A stretch of 64,000 nt of DNA from JACVRW01 sp963819115 (GCA_963819115.1 CAWFUR010000011.1:1116001-1180000); one strand, 5' to 3'; numbered from the stretch's first letter, positions 8,505 to 18,956 are shown. The notes: a model not told the origin generated them from the sequence alone. A program made the numbers and translations.

Positions 8505-9310
8505 TGCCCCTCGCTGGGGTCCTCGGCCACCCGGTCGGGCACAGCCGCTCGCCCGCGATGATGAACGCCGCGTTTCGCGAGCTCGGGCTGGACTGGCAGT
8601 ACGTGAGGCTGCCCGTGCCCCCCGAGCTGTTCGCGGCCACGGTGCGCGCACTGCCCGCCTCCGGCTACGCGGGCGCCAACGTGACCATCCCGCACAAGCT
8701 GGCCGCCCGGGCGCTGGCGGACGAGGTGAGCGATGCCGTGGCCGCGATCGGCGCGGCGAACACGCTCGCCTTCGCCGGCGGCGCGATCCGGGCGGACAAC
8801 ACCGACGCCGGCGGGCTGCTGGACGCGATCGCCGAGCCGGTGGCGGGCCGGCGCGCCCTCGTGCTGGGTGCCGGCGGCGCGGGCCGGGCGGCGGTCTGGG
8901 CGCTGCGCGAGGAGGGGGCGGAGGTGTGGGTATGGAACCGCACGGCCGCGCGCGCGGCGGAGCTGGCGGAGGAGATGGGGGTGGGCCACGCCGAGCATCC
9001 CCTGGCGGCCGACCTGCTGGTGAACGCCACGTCCGTCGGGCTGTCGCCCGGGTCGTCGGAGGACGAGGCCATGGAGCACCTCGGCCTGCGGGGCCTGGAC
9101 CCGCCGGCGACGGTCGTGGATCTCGTCTACGGCCAGGAGGCGACCCAGCTCGAGCGGTGGGCGGAGCGGGGCGGGAGCCGCGTGGTGGGCGGCCTCGAGG
9201 TGCTGGTGCGCCAGGGGGCGCTCAGCCTCACCCTGTGGACCGGCCGTGAGGCGCCGTTGGACGTAATGCGTGCTGCGGCGGCCCAGGGAGGAGCGGAGCC
9301 CGATCGTTGA
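8504..9310 (+). CDS. aroE: Shikimate dehydrogenase
   Basis: 268 residues. It reduces 3-dehydroshikimate to shikimate with NADPH in aromatic amino-acid synthesis. The substrate site is visible as GHPVGHSRSP (8-17), NVTIPHK with catalytic K65 and DNTDAGG. The nucleotide site is GAGGAGRA followed by WNRT. The gene overlaps the mltG stop by one base. Its last six codons (GAEPDR and stop) are supplied by a dispersed palindromic repeat at 9290-9332, so the native C-terminus may have been replaced or extended. The rest of the shikimate genes lie 17 kb downstream, beyond the pilus locus. Confidence 0.95.
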   Translation: MPLAGVLGHPVGHSRSPAMMNAAFRELGLDWQYVRLPVPPELFAATVRALPASGYAGANVTIPHKLAARALADEVSDAVAAIGAANTLAFAGGAIRADNTDAGGLLDAIAEPVAGRRALVLGAGGAGRAAVWALREEGAEVWVWNRTAARAAELAEEMGVGHAEHPLAADLLVNATSVGLSPGSSEDEAMEHLGLRGLDPPATVVDLVYGQEATQLERWAERGGSRVVGGLEVLVRQGALSLTLWTGREAPLDVMRAAAAQGGAEPDR

Positions 9311-9332
9311 TCGGGCGGAGCCCCGGACCATG
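9290..9332 (+). repeat. REP-like palindromic repeat, unit A
   Basis: 43-bp unit with core CCCGATC-GTT-GATCGGG, flanked by GGAGCGGAG on the left and a GAGCCCCGGACCATG right end. The same layout recurs at 14832-14870 and 14878-14921 (opposite strand) and 31862-31905 (same strand). Here it overlaps the aroE 3' end and contains its TGA stop. Confidence 0.8.
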
Positions 9333-9387
9333 CCATCCCGCCGTTCGGGTCTAAACCCGATGACGCCCGCTGCCGATATGCCAACCA

Positions 9388-10739
9388 ATGTCGATCTCGC
9401 GTCCAGCCCTACTCGTGCTCATCGGAGCCGTGCTCCTGGCAGCCACGGCATTTGCCATCACCGGCGCGCGAAACGCCGCTGACGACTCCGCGTCGTCCCC
9501 GGCCGCCGCGGTTCGGAGCACCTCGCAGGGCACGGGCGGCCTCGACGCCAACCAGGCCTTCGCCGCGGCGTTCTCGGGCAGCGGTGCCCTGGACAGCGGC
9601 AAGGTGGACGCGCGACTGAGCTTCAGCCAGGTGGGCGGCACCAACCGTGCCCTCGGCCTCTCGGTCCAGGGCGCGTTCCAGGGCCGCGGCCAGAACAAGA
9701 CCCCCCTCTTCGACGTACGCGTGAAGGTCAGGGGTGCCGGCCAGAACGCCAGCGCCGGCGCCGTGTCGGTCGGCGACCGCGCCTTCCTGACCCAGGGCGG
9801 CACCGCCTACCGCGTGCCCCAGGCACTGTGGAAGGAGCTGCAGGACGCGCGCGGGCAGATCGCCACCTACGCCGGCAAGGGCGCCGCGGCTCCCACGCCC
9901 GGCCTGCTCGGCGTGAACCCGTCGGCGTGGCTCACCAACGTGAAGGACGAGGGCAACGCCCAGGTGGACGGCGTGACGACCAAGCATGTGTCCGCCTCGG
10001 TGGACGCGGTCAAGCTCGTCCACGACGTGGCACCCCTGGCCCGCCAGGGCGGCGCGAACGTGACCCTGCCTTCGGGCTTCGACAACCAGATCGCGAAGAT
10101 CGTGAAGCGGTCCGACGTGGACATCTACGTCGGGCAGGAGGACCGGATCCTCCGCCGCCTGCAGGTGGCGCTCGACCTGAACCTGTCCGCCGTCGGCGGC
10201 AGCAGCAAGGCCGCACGGGCCCGCATCAACCTCGATCTCCGGCTCACCGACGTGAACAAGCCGCAGGACATCAAGGCCCCCAAGAAGGTCTCGGCGGGCG
10301 CTCCCTCCGGCGGCGCCGCGATCGCCAGCGGAGTGCTCGGCGTGGGCGTGCTCGCGGTGGACCCGCCGCCCGGACTGGCCGCCGCCCGCAAGGCCGGCTT
10401 CCGGATCGGCGACGTGACCAGCCCCGCTCCGATCACCACCAACCCGCGCAAGGTGGCGGTGGCGGTGCGCAAGCACCAGAAGGTCGTGATCTTCTTCCAG
10501 AACCCCCGTGGCCTCGACGATCAGGCGACCAGCGAGGCCGTGCACGCCCTTCGCGCGCGTACCAAGGCCAAGGTCTTCGTCGACGACATCCGGAGCGTGG
10601 ATCGCTTCGGCTCCATCGTCCAGGACGTGGGCGTGGACCAGGCGCCGTCGATTGTCATCCTCGACCGTCGCGGCAGGGCCCACCTCACCGAGGGCTACGT
10701 CGACGTCGACGTCCTCGCGCAAGAAGTCGCCGACGTCCA

Positions 10740-10743
<4 letters not shown>
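9388..10743 (+). CDS. Secreted/anchored LprG-like protein fused to a thioredoxin-fold domain
   Basis: 451 residues. An N-terminal hydrophobic helix (about 6-25) without a lipobox Cys acts as signal or anchor. Residues about 45-300 resemble the LppX/LprAFG lipid-binding fold of actinobacterial envelope proteins (pattern VDGVTTKHVSASVD). After a Gly/Ala-rich hydrophobic stretch, residues about 350-450 look thioredoxin-like (KVVIFFQNP ... APSIVILDRRG) but carry no CXXC, so redox catalysis is unlikely. The last codons overlap the pilB ATG by 4 bp (ATGA), so it is probably co-translated with the pilus genes. A role in pilus assembly at the envelope is inferred from position only. Confidence 0.7.
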
Positions 10744-12503
<1,760 letters not shown>

Positions 12504-12531
12504 GCGCCCGGTCCGGCCGATAAGGAGCCTC

Positions 12532-13605
12532 ATGGAGTTCGACTTCGCAGACGTGCTTATCCAGGTGATGGAGCGCAACGCCTCCGATCTCCACCTGACC
12601 GCAGGCTCCCCGCCGATGATTCGGTACCACGGAGCGCTGCACGCCCTCGACTATCCGGTCCTGACTCCTCAGGCCACGCGCGAGGTCATCTACTCGATCC
12701 TCACGAACGAGCAGCGCCAGCGCCTGGAGACGGACTGGCAGATCGACCTCGCCTACTCCATCCCCGGACGTGCACGCTTCCGGGTGAACGCCTACTTCCA
12801 GCGCGCCTCGCTGAGCGCCGCGTTCCGGCTCATCCCGCAGGAGATGCCCGCCCTGCGGGACCTCGGACTGCCGAACACGCTCGAGGAGCTCACCAAGAAG
12901 CCGCGTGGCTTCGTGCTCGTGACCGGTCCCACGGGGTCGGGCAAGTCCACGACGCTCGCCGCGATGATCGACCTGATCAACGAGTCGCGCTCGGAGCACA
13001 TCCTCACCATCGAGGACCCGATCGAGTTCCTGCACATGCACAAGCGCTGCATCGTCAACCAGCGTGAGCTGGGGGCCGACGCTCAGAGCTTCGCGGCCGC
13101 CCTCAAGGCCGGCCTTCGCCAGGATCCCGACGTGATCCTCGTCGGCGAGATGAGAGACCTCGAGACGATCTCCACGGCGCTCACCGCCGCGGAGACCGGC
13201 CACCTCGTTTTCGCCACGCTCCACACCCAGGACACGGCTCAGACCGTGGACCGCATCGTCGACGTGTTCCCGCCGGCCCAGCAGCAGCAGGTTCGCGTGC
13301 AGCTGTCGGTGGCGCTCCAGGGCATCGTGACCCAGCAGCTTCTGCCGCTCGCCAGCGGCAACGGGCGCTGCGTGGCCACCGAGGTCCTCGTGCCCACCCC
13401 CGCCGTCCGGAACCTGATCCGCGAGGGCAAGACCCACCAGATCTATTCGGCGCTCCAGACCGGCGCCCAGTTCGGAATGCAGACCATGGACACCGCCCTC
13501 GCCGACCTCGTGCGCCAGCAGAAGATCTCGCGCGAGCTCGCGGAGTCGCGTTCGAGCGCTCCCGAGGAGCTCCGTCGTCTGATGGGCACCGTGCGGGTGG
13601 CGTAG
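12532..13605 (+). CDS. pilT: Type IV pilus twitching motility ATPase PilT
   Basis: 357 residues. It is the retraction ATPase that depolymerises pili. It has the PilT N-terminal PAS-like domain (SDLHLTAGSPP), Walker A with K138, His- and Asp-box motifs (ATLHTQDTAQT) and Walker B (DPDVILVGEMRDLET). The start ATG 12532 is supported by AAGGAG 5 bp upstream; the frame opens further upstream without support. There is no zinc knuckle, as expected. It stands 3 bp before pilC, which points to one transcript. Confidence 0.95.
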   Translation: MEFDFADVLIQVMERNASDLHLTAGSPPMIRYHGALHALDYPVLTPQATREVIYSILTNEQRQRLETDWQIDLAYSIPGRARFRVNAYFQRASLSAAFRLIPQEMPALRDLGLPNTLEELTKKPRGFVLVTGPTGSGKSTTLAAMIDLINESRSEHILTIEDPIEFLHMHKRCIVNQRELGADAQSFAAALKAGLRQDPDVILVGEMRDLETISTALTAAETGHLVFATLHTQDTAQTVDRIVDVFPPAQQQQVRVQLSVALQGIVTQQLLPLASGNGRCVATEVLVPTPAVRNLIREGKTHQIYSALQTGAQFGMQTMDTALADLVRQQKISRELAESRSSAPEELRRLMGTVRVA

Positions 13606-13608
13606 CCG

Positions 13609-14823
13609 ATGGCCACGTACGCATTCAAGGCCCTCGATCTCTCGGGGGGCGCCACCAAGGGCGAGATGGAGGCGAACGACCAGCAGGCCGTGGCCTCCCA
13701 GTTGCGCGGACGCGGGCTGATCGTCGTGGACATCGAGGAGCAGGCCGCCGCCAGCGCGGGGGACATCCTCGCGCGCTTCAAGAAGGTGAAGGCGGACGAT
13801 CTGGTGATCGCCACCCGGCAGCTCTCGACGATGGTGCAGTCCGGCATGTCGCTCCTGCGGTCGCTCTACGTGATCGAGGAGCAGACGGAGTCCGACATGC
13901 TCCGCGAGATCCTGGCCGAGGTGCGCAAGGACGTGGAGGGGGGCACCGCGCTCTCGCAGGCGCTGAAGAAGCACCCCGACACCTTCAACGACCTCTACAT
14001 CGCCATGGTCGAGGCCGGCGAGACCGGAGGAATCCTCGACCAGACACTCGTTCGTGTGGCTCAGCAACTCGAGTCCGATGCCGCCCTTCGCCGGCAGGTG
14101 AAGGCGGCCATGATCTACCCGATCCTGATCGGCAGCTTCTCGCTGATCGTGCTGGTCGCGCTGGTGGCTTTCCTGGTGCCGGTATTCGAGAAGATCTTCG
14201 CCGACTTCGGCGGCGAGCTTCCGGCCATCACCAAGTTCACCGTCGTGCTCTCACACCTGGTCACGCAGAAGTGGTACCTGCTGATCGCGGGCGTCTGGGC
14301 CATCGCCTGGACCTTCCGCCGGTGGAAGAACTCCAAGCGGGGTCGCGTCCAGTGGGACCGGCTCAAGCTGAAGTTCCCGATGCAGATCGGGGGCATCGTG
14401 CAGAAGGTGGCGCTGGCCCGCTTCTCGCGGACCTTCTCCGGCCTGATCGCCGCCGGCGTGCCGATGCTCGAGGCCATCGACATCACGGGCCGGACCTCCG
14501 GCAACCGGGTGATCGAGATGGCGATGGAGGACGTGCGCGAATCGGTGAAGCGCGGCGGATCGCTCACCGCCCCGATGATCGCCGTGCCCGAGGCCTTCCC
14601 GACGATGGTCACGCAGATGATCGGCGTCGGCGAGGAGACGGGTGCGCTCGAGAACATGCTGTCGAAGGTCGCCGACTTCTACGAGGAGCAGGTCGAGGCC
14701 GCCGTCAAGGCCCTCACCTCGATCCTCGAGCCCGTGATGATCATCGTCGTGGGCGGCATCGTCGGATTCATCGTGATCGCGATGTACCTGCCGATGTTCA
14801 AGGTGTACGACCAGATCAAGTAG
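13609..14823 (+). CDS. pilC: Type IV pilus inner-membrane platform protein PilC (GspF family)
   Basis: 404 residues with the standard architecture: an N-terminal cytoplasmic segment, then two GspF repeats (roughly 70-195 and 270-395), each followed by hydrophobic helices. GspF signatures include VIATRQLSTMVQSGMSLLRS and ARFSRTFSGLIAAGVPMLEA. It links the PilB/PilT motors to the growing pilus. It ends the pilB-pilT-pilC run. The other pilus genes resume at 19 kb after a non-pilus insert that begins with palindromic repeats. Confidence 0.95.
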   Translation: MATYAFKALDLSGGATKGEMEANDQQAVASQLRGRGLIVVDIEEQAAASAGDILARFKKVKADDLVIATRQLSTMVQSGMSLLRSLYVIEEQTESDMLREILAEVRKDVEGGTALSQALKKHPDTFNDLYIAMVEAGETGGILDQTLVRVAQQLESDAALRRQVKAAMIYPILIGSFSLIVLVALVAFLVPVFEKIFADFGGELPAITKFTVVLSHLVTQKWYLLIAGVWAIAWTFRRWKNSKRGRVQWDRLKLKFPMQIGGIVQKVALARFSRTFSGLIAAGVPMLEAIDITGRTSGNRVIEMAMEDVRESVKRGGSLTAPMIAVPEAFPTMVTQMIGVGEETGALENMLSKVADFYEEQVEAAVKALTSILEPVMIIVVGGIVGFIVIAMYLPMFKVYDQIK

Positions 14824-14831
14824 ATCCCTCT

Positions 14832-14870
14832 GGTGCGGTGCTCGCCCGGCCAACGCCCGGGCTGCGCTCC
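14832..14870 (-). repeat. REP-like palindromic repeat, unit B1
   Basis: First of a tandem pair just downstream of pilC. On the + strand it reads GGTGCGGTGCTCG, a GCCCGG...CCGGGC core, then GCTGCGCTCC. The outer arms match unit B2 but the core palindrome differs, so the ends are conserved and the core varies. Confidence 0.7.
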
Positions 14871-14877
14871 TCCGTTG

Positions 14878-14921
14878 CATGGTCCGGTGCTCGGCCCGAT
14901 CACCGATCGGGCCTGCGCTCC
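14878..14921 (-). repeat. REP-like palindromic repeat, unit B2
   Basis: Reverse complement of the unit found inside imuB (31862-31905), with only a few differences: CATGG(T/G)...CGGTGCTC, core GGCCCGATC-ACC-GATCGGGCC, then TGCGCTCC. It lies 7 bp after unit B1 in the 360-bp gap between pilC and the thioredoxin-reductase-like gene. No gene is seen in that gap. Confidence 0.8.
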
Positions 14922-15009
14922 CCCTCGGCGCGCGGTTCAGGCCAGGGCGATCCGTCCTGTACACCCATGCGGTGCACAGCGCCGATAACCCCGGCCGTTG
15001 GCGGCCGGC

Positions 15010-15103
15010 GAGTGCTTGGCGGCTTATGCATCCAGACGGTGCATTAGGCGCCACGCACTCAGCGGCCCTGGGGCAATCAGGCACCCACCCAGCTGCCGTG
15101 CGC
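15010..15103 (+). repeat. Dispersed palindromic element P1 with CACCCAG box
   Basis: 15010-15060 is an imperfect 51-bp inverted repeat with outer arms GAGTGC/GCACTC and inner motif TATGCATC...TGCATTAGGCGCCAC. About 20 bp later (15081-15103) comes GCACCCACCCAGCTGCCGTGCGC. Related palindrome-plus-box pairs occur at 16129-16224 and 31139-31296. The element ends 80 bp before the thioredoxin-reductase-like gene. Confidence 0.75.
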
Positions 15104-15183
15104 TGGGGAAAAATCTTCGCTCAGGCCTTGCCCGCCTATGCGGGGCTCGTTCGATGGCCGTTCGATTTGCGTAGCAAAGGAAG

Positions 15184-16107
15184 ATGAGCGGCATGTGGGA
15201 TTGCGTCATCGTCGGCGCGGGGCCGGCAGGTCTCAACGCCGCGCTCGTGCTCGGCCGCGCGCGGCGGCGGGTTCTGGTGCTCGACGGTGGCCGGCCGCGC
15301 AACTACGCCACTCATGAGATGCACGGCGTGCTCGGTCACGACGGCCTGGACCCTGCGGAGCTGCGCGCCCGCGGCCGCATGGAGCTCGGCCGCTACGGCG
15401 TGGAGGTGGTGGACGCCGAGGTCCAGACCGCCGAGCTGCTCGAAGGCGCGGTTCGCCTCGCCTCGGCCCGGGGCGAGGACAGGACGCGGACCGTCCTCCT
15501 CGCGACGGGGATGCTCGACCAGGTGCCCGACATTCCGGGCTTCGACGACGTGTGGGGAACGAGTGCACACACCTGCCCGTACTGCGACGGCTTCGAGCAC
15601 CGCGACGAGCGCCTCGCCGTCCTCGCCGCCGGTGCCCGCGGGGAGCACCTCGCCGTGGTGCTGCGCCAGTGGTCCGCCGACGTCGTCCTGCTCAGCAACG
15701 GCCCGCACGACCTTTCTGCCGACCAGCGCGCGCGCGTGGACGCCCTCGGGATCCCCATCATGGAGACGCCGGTCGTCGCGTTGGAAAGCGACGAGAAGGG
15801 CCGCCTCGGCCGCGTTCGCTTCGACTCCGGCGAGACGCTCGAACGCGACGCTCTGTTCTTCTACGTCGGCTGGCAGCTGCGCAACGATGTGGCCCGCACG
15901 CTGGGCTGCGAGTTGCGCGACGACGGGTCCGTCGTCGTCGATGCCGGCCAGGCCACGACCGTCAACCGCGTCTACGCCGCCGGCAACTGCGCCGACCCGC
16001 GGGCGCTCGTCCCGGCGGCCGCCGGCTCCGGAACCACGGCCGCGGTCGCCATCAACGCCCGCCTGAGCTTCGAGGACGCCGACCACGCCGCGGCCCGCTC
16101 CGGTTGA
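15184..16107 (+). CDS. FAD-dependent pyridine nucleotide-disulfide oxidoreductase, thioredoxin-reductase-like
   Basis: 307 residues, the length of bacterial thioredoxin reductases. It shows the FAD-binding GAGPAGLNAA (11-20), a redox-active C131-P-Y-C134-D-G centre and the C-terminal FAD motif YAAGNCADP. The NAD(P)-binding glycine motif is weak (AAGARGEHL), so the electron donor is uncertain; a flavodoxin/ferredoxin-linked or atypical enzyme is possible. It sits alone between two palindromic elements, P1 and P2, within the pilus locus and has no pilus-related features. This suggests it arrived as a separate cassette. The start at ATG 15184 follows GGAAG. Confidence 0.82.
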   Translation: MSGMWDCVIVGAGPAGLNAALVLGRARRRVLVLDGGRPRNYATHEMHGVLGHDGLDPAELRARGRMELGRYGVEVVDAEVQTAELLEGAVRLASARGEDRTRTVLLATGMLDQVPDIPGFDDVWGTSAHTCPYCDGFEHRDERLAVLAAGARGEHLAVVLRQWSADVVLLSNGPHDLSADQRARVDALGIPIMETPVVALESDEKGRLGRVRFDSGETLERDALFFYVGWQLRNDVARTLGCELRDDGSVVVDAGQATTVNRVYAAGNCADPRALVPAAAGSGTTAAVAINARLSFEDADHAAARSG

Positions 16108-16128
16108 AGCCGAGGGCAATGTCGCCAG

Positions 16129-16224
16129 GGGGGGTGTGGCGCGCAATGCACGGTATGCATGCATAAACCGCCAGACCCCCCACCACGCCTTGGTTCGCGG
16201 CCACCCCACCCAGCCGGCGTGCGC
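16129..16224 (+). repeat. Dispersed palindromic element P2 with CACCCAG box
   Basis: 16129-16181 is an imperfect inverted repeat with arms GGGGGGTGTGGCGC and CCGCCAGACCCCCC around ATGCACGG-TATGCATGCAT. Read on the minus strand it aligns with P1, so the palindrome is inverted relative to P1. The box CCACCCAGCCGGCGTGCGC (16206-16224) keeps the + orientation. Together with P1 it brackets the thioredoxin-reductase-like gene. Confidence 0.7.
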
Positions 16225-16239
16225 CTAGGGCGAGGGCGG

Positions 16240-16665
16240 CTAATCGCTCGAGAAGTGCACCACGACCGCCACCACCTGGTGCTCGCCGTGGCTTCCGGTG
16301 TCGATCGTGCCCGCCGCGCTCAGGGTGTCGCCCACGCGGGGCAGGGGGGAGGGCCGCAGCGAGTGGTGGACCTTGACCACGGTCACTCCGGGCGCGGTGA
16401 TGCTGTCGCCGGAGACGATCACGAAGTGGGCGTCGCCGTCGCCGTCGGGGTCGGTGTCCTCGGTGTAGAGGATCCGGCCCCTCACGGCCCGGCACCCGGG
16501 AAGGCGCGGAGGACACACCGACGCCTGGACGGAGTGCTCGCCGATGCCGGAGACCGCCTTGACCTTTCGGCGGGCGCCGTCGTCGGCGGCCAGCACGGCC
16601 GCGAGGGTCAGGCCGCCCACGGCCACCAGCACGCATACGGCGGCGAACACCCTGCGAAAGGTCAT
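16240..16665 (-). CDS. Small secreted protein, possible OB-fold domain, unknown function
   Basis: 141 residues. An N-terminal signal or anchor helix (VFAAVCVLVAVGGLTLAAVLA, about 6-26) precedes a soluble domain with Cys in ASVCPPRLPGC and a beta-rich pattern (GRILYTEDTDPDGDGDAHFVIVSGD ... LPRVGDTLSAAGTI). The pattern resembles secreted OB-fold proteins, but this is only an impression. The ATG at 16665 overlaps the stop of the upstream minus-strand gene (ATGA), so the two are translationally coupled. No pilus signature is present. Confidence 0.6.
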   Translation of the reverse strand: MTFRRVFAAVCVLVAVGGLTLAAVLAADDGARRKVKAVSGIGEHSVQASVCPPRLPGCRAVRGRILYTEDTDPDGDGDAHFVIVSGDSITAPGVTVVKVHHSLRPSPLPRVGDTLSAAGTIDTGSHGEHQVVAVVVHFSSD

Positions 16666-17087
16666 GCGTTCGGTCCGGTCACCACGAGGGTGCCGACCGG
16701 CTCCGCGGTGTCGCCGGCGGCCGGGGTGAACTGCACGGGGTAGTGGCCGGGATGGCTCGGGAGCAGCTCGAAGACGGCGGGAGTGACCTGGTCCGCCGCC
16801 TCGTCCTCGCCCATCCCACGGATCTGGACCTGTCCCGCGCTCCGGACGTGCACGGTCACGGTGAGGGCGCGCCCGCTGGGAACGCGGTGGGCCCGGGGAT
16901 GGGCGGTGCTGAAGTCCACCGCGCCCTCGCCGTCCGCGGCCCGTTCCTCCGCGGAAGCGCCCGGCACCGTGAGCGAGCCGGCTGCGGCTGGGGAGGACTC
17001 GTCGTGGCGCGGATTCGACAGTGAGGCCGCCACGGCCGCAAGGGCCAGGACGATCGCGAAGAGGAGCAGCGCGCGGCGTACGTGCAC
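16662..17087 (-). CDS. Secreted protein with cupredoxin-like beta domain, unknown function
   Basis: About 141 residues from GTG 17087, chosen because it places a basic start (VHVRR) directly before a hydrophobic helix (ALLLFAIVLALAAVAASL). A longer upstream start is possible. The mature part (about 60-140) has the beta pattern of cupredoxin-like domains (ALTVTVHVRSAGQVQIRGMG ... PGHYPVQFTPA ... VGTLVVTG), but the usual copper ligands Cys/Met/His are not evident, so metal binding is doubtful. It is the first gene of a two-gene minus-strand operon in an otherwise plus-strand locus. Confidence 0.6.
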   Translation of the reverse strand: MHVRRALLLFAIVLALAAVAASLSNPRHDESSPAAAGSLTVPGASAEERAADGEGAVDFSTAHPRAHRVPSGRALTVTVHVRSAGQVQIRGMGEDEAADQVTPAVFELLPSHPGHYPVQFTPAAGDTAEPVGTLVVTGPNA

Positions 17088-17177
17088 GCATCGATCGTAG
17101 AGGCAGTCGAGGCCCCCGGGCGCTGCGATTCCAGCTGTCAAGGATCAGGGAGGAACTGCCGATGACAGCGGCGAGTC

Positions 17178-18893
17178 GTGATGAGGTTCAGCCTTCAGAT
17201 CCGGTGCGTTTTCGCCGTTTTCGCGGCGCTGAGCGCAATCGCTTTCGCCATCCCGGGCGCCGCCACGGCGAGCACCCAGGACTCGCTCGTGCCGCAGTCC
17301 ATCTCGCTCGAGACGCCGGACATCACTCCGCAGGGCTACACGCTCTCCGGCCGGGACGCCCTGCGGATCGCAGAGCGCGAGCCGATCGTGAAGAGGGAGC
17401 GCGCCAAGTACGGCCGCGCGCTCAAGCGCTACCTGGGGATCCCCACCTATTACACGAAGCGCCCGATCCGCTACGAGGTGAACTACACCGTCCGCGGCGA
17501 CGTGCTCTCGGACCTTCATATCGACGGCCGCACCGGCGAGGTCTTCGAGCTGTGGACCGGGCCGCAGGCCGACTTCCCGCTCACCCGCGGCTACTCGCCC
17601 CACCCCGGCAAGGCGATGAATCACTGGTACATCTGGCTGCCGCTGGCGCTGATGTTCCTGGCGCCGTTCGTGGATCCGAGGCGGCCGTTTCGGCTGCTGC
17701 ACCTGGACATGCTGGTGTTGCTCTCCTTCGGCGTCTCCCAGCACTTCTTCAATAAGGGCAACGTGGCGGTGTCGGTGCCGCTGGTGTATCCGATCATGGG
17801 ATACCTGGCGCTCAGAACCGGCATCGCCGGGTTCCGGCCGCGCGTGCGGAGGGGGAAGCTCATGCCCTACGCGCGCACGAGCTGGCTCGTGGTGGGCCTC
17901 GTGGCGCTGATGATCTTCCGGGTGGGCCTGAACGTCGTGGACTCGAACGTCATGGACGTGGGCTTCGCCAGCGTGGTGGGCGCCGATCGCGTGACCACCA
18001 AGCAGGAGCTCTACGTGGACAACGACATTCACGGCGACACCTATGGGCCCGTGAACTACCTGGCCTACGTGCCCTTCGAGCTCCTGTTCCCGAACGACGG
18101 TCGATGGGACAAGGTGCCCGCGGCCCACGCCGCGGCCCTGGCGTTCGATCTCGCCGCGATCATCGGCCTGATGCTGCTCGGCACACGGCTGCGTTCGGGG
18201 AGCGAGGGCAGGCGGCTCGGAGTGGCGATGGCCTTCGCCTGGGCGGCCTACCCGTTCACCCTGCTCGGGCTCCAGGCCAACGTGAACGATGGCCTCGTGG
18301 CCGTGCTCCTGATCCTTGCCCTGCTGGCGCTCACGTCGCCGGCCAAGCGCGGACTGATGCTCGGCCTGGCCGTTGCGGCCAAGTTCGCGCCGGTGGTGCT
18401 GGCGCCGCTGTTCGCCACGGGTACGGGCGAGGAGCGCCGGACGCGCTCGTGGCCCGTGTTCGCGGCCACGCTCGTTGGAATCGTGGCCCTGTCGATCACG
18501 CTGTACCTCCCGCCGGGCGGCCTGCGCGAGTTCTACGACTGCACGATCGGCTACCAGATGAGCCGTACCTCGGCGCTCAGCCTCTGGGGCCTCCATCCCT
18601 CGCTCGGCCGGCTGCAGGAGGTGTTCAAGTTCGGCGGCGTTCTGTTCGCCGTGGCACTGGCGTTCGTGCCCGGCCGTCGTGACCTACGGCAGGTTGCCGC
18701 GCTCGGCGCGTCCGTTCTGATAGTGGCCCAGATGGGGGCGAACCACTGGTTCTACTTCTACATCCCGTGGTTCGTGCCGTTCGCGCTGGTGACGATGTTC
18801 GGGGCCTACCGCGCGAGTGAGCCGGGCGTGGGTGCCGAGGACGAGCGCGCGGCGGAGCCGCCCGTGCCCGTCCAAGAGCCGGCCCTTGTCTAA
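17178..18893 (+). CDS. Polytopic membrane protein with N-terminal PepSY-like periplasmic domain, GT87-like
   Basis: About 571 residues. A signal-like N-terminus (about 1-30) is followed by a soluble segment (about 50-150) with a PepSY-like pattern (YEVNYTVRG ... DLHIDGRTGEVFELW), then ten or more hydrophobic helices. The membrane part, with an acidic loop near DNDIHGDTYGPVNYLAYVPFE and a PWFVPF end, resembles DUF2029/GT87 polyprenyl-phosphate glycosyltransferases. Pilin or envelope glycosylation is a possible role, suggested only by its position just before the pilin genes. The start is GTG 17178 or ATG 17181. Confidence 0.65.
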   Translation: MMRFSLQIRCVFAVFAALSAIAFAIPGAATASTQDSLVPQSISLETPDITPQGYTLSGRDALRIAEREPIVKRERAKYGRALKRYLGIPTYYTKRPIRYEVNYTVRGDVLSDLHIDGRTGEVFELWTGPQADFPLTRGYSPHPGKAMNHWYIWLPLALMFLAPFVDPRRPFRLLHLDMLVLLSFGVSQHFFNKGNVAVSVPLVYPIMGYLALRTGIAGFRPRVRRGKLMPYARTSWLVVGLVALMIFRVGLNVVDSNVMDVGFASVVGADRVTTKQELYVDNDIHGDTYGPVNYLAYVPFELLFPNDGRWDKVPAAHAAALAFDLAAIIGLMLLGTRLRSGSEGRRLGVAMAFAWAAYPFTLLGLQANVNDGLVAVLLILALLALTSPAKRGLMLGLAVAAKFAPVVLAPLFATGTGEERRTRSWPVFAATLVGIVALSITLYLPPGGLREFYDCTIGYQMSRTSALSLWGLHPSLGRLQEVFKFGGVLFAVALAFVPGRRDLRQVAALGASVLIVAQMGANHWFYFYIPWFVPFALVTMFGAYRASEPGVGAEDERAAEPPVPVQEPALV

Positions 18894-18956
18894 AGGCCCA
18901 TCGGGGGGGGTCCGATACCTCAAAAGAAGTCCAGGTGCCTCGGCTATCCGCGGCGG

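Noticed and set aside
15010..16224. Integron attC sites around the thioredoxin-reductase-like gene
   Set aside because: The palindromes lack the paired RYYYAAC/GTTRRRY core sites, and no integrase is present.
16240..17091. Single long minus-strand protein covering both small secreted proteins
   Set aside because: The longer frame is shifted relative to the upstream gene; signal peptides, overlap ATGA and composition support two separate genes.
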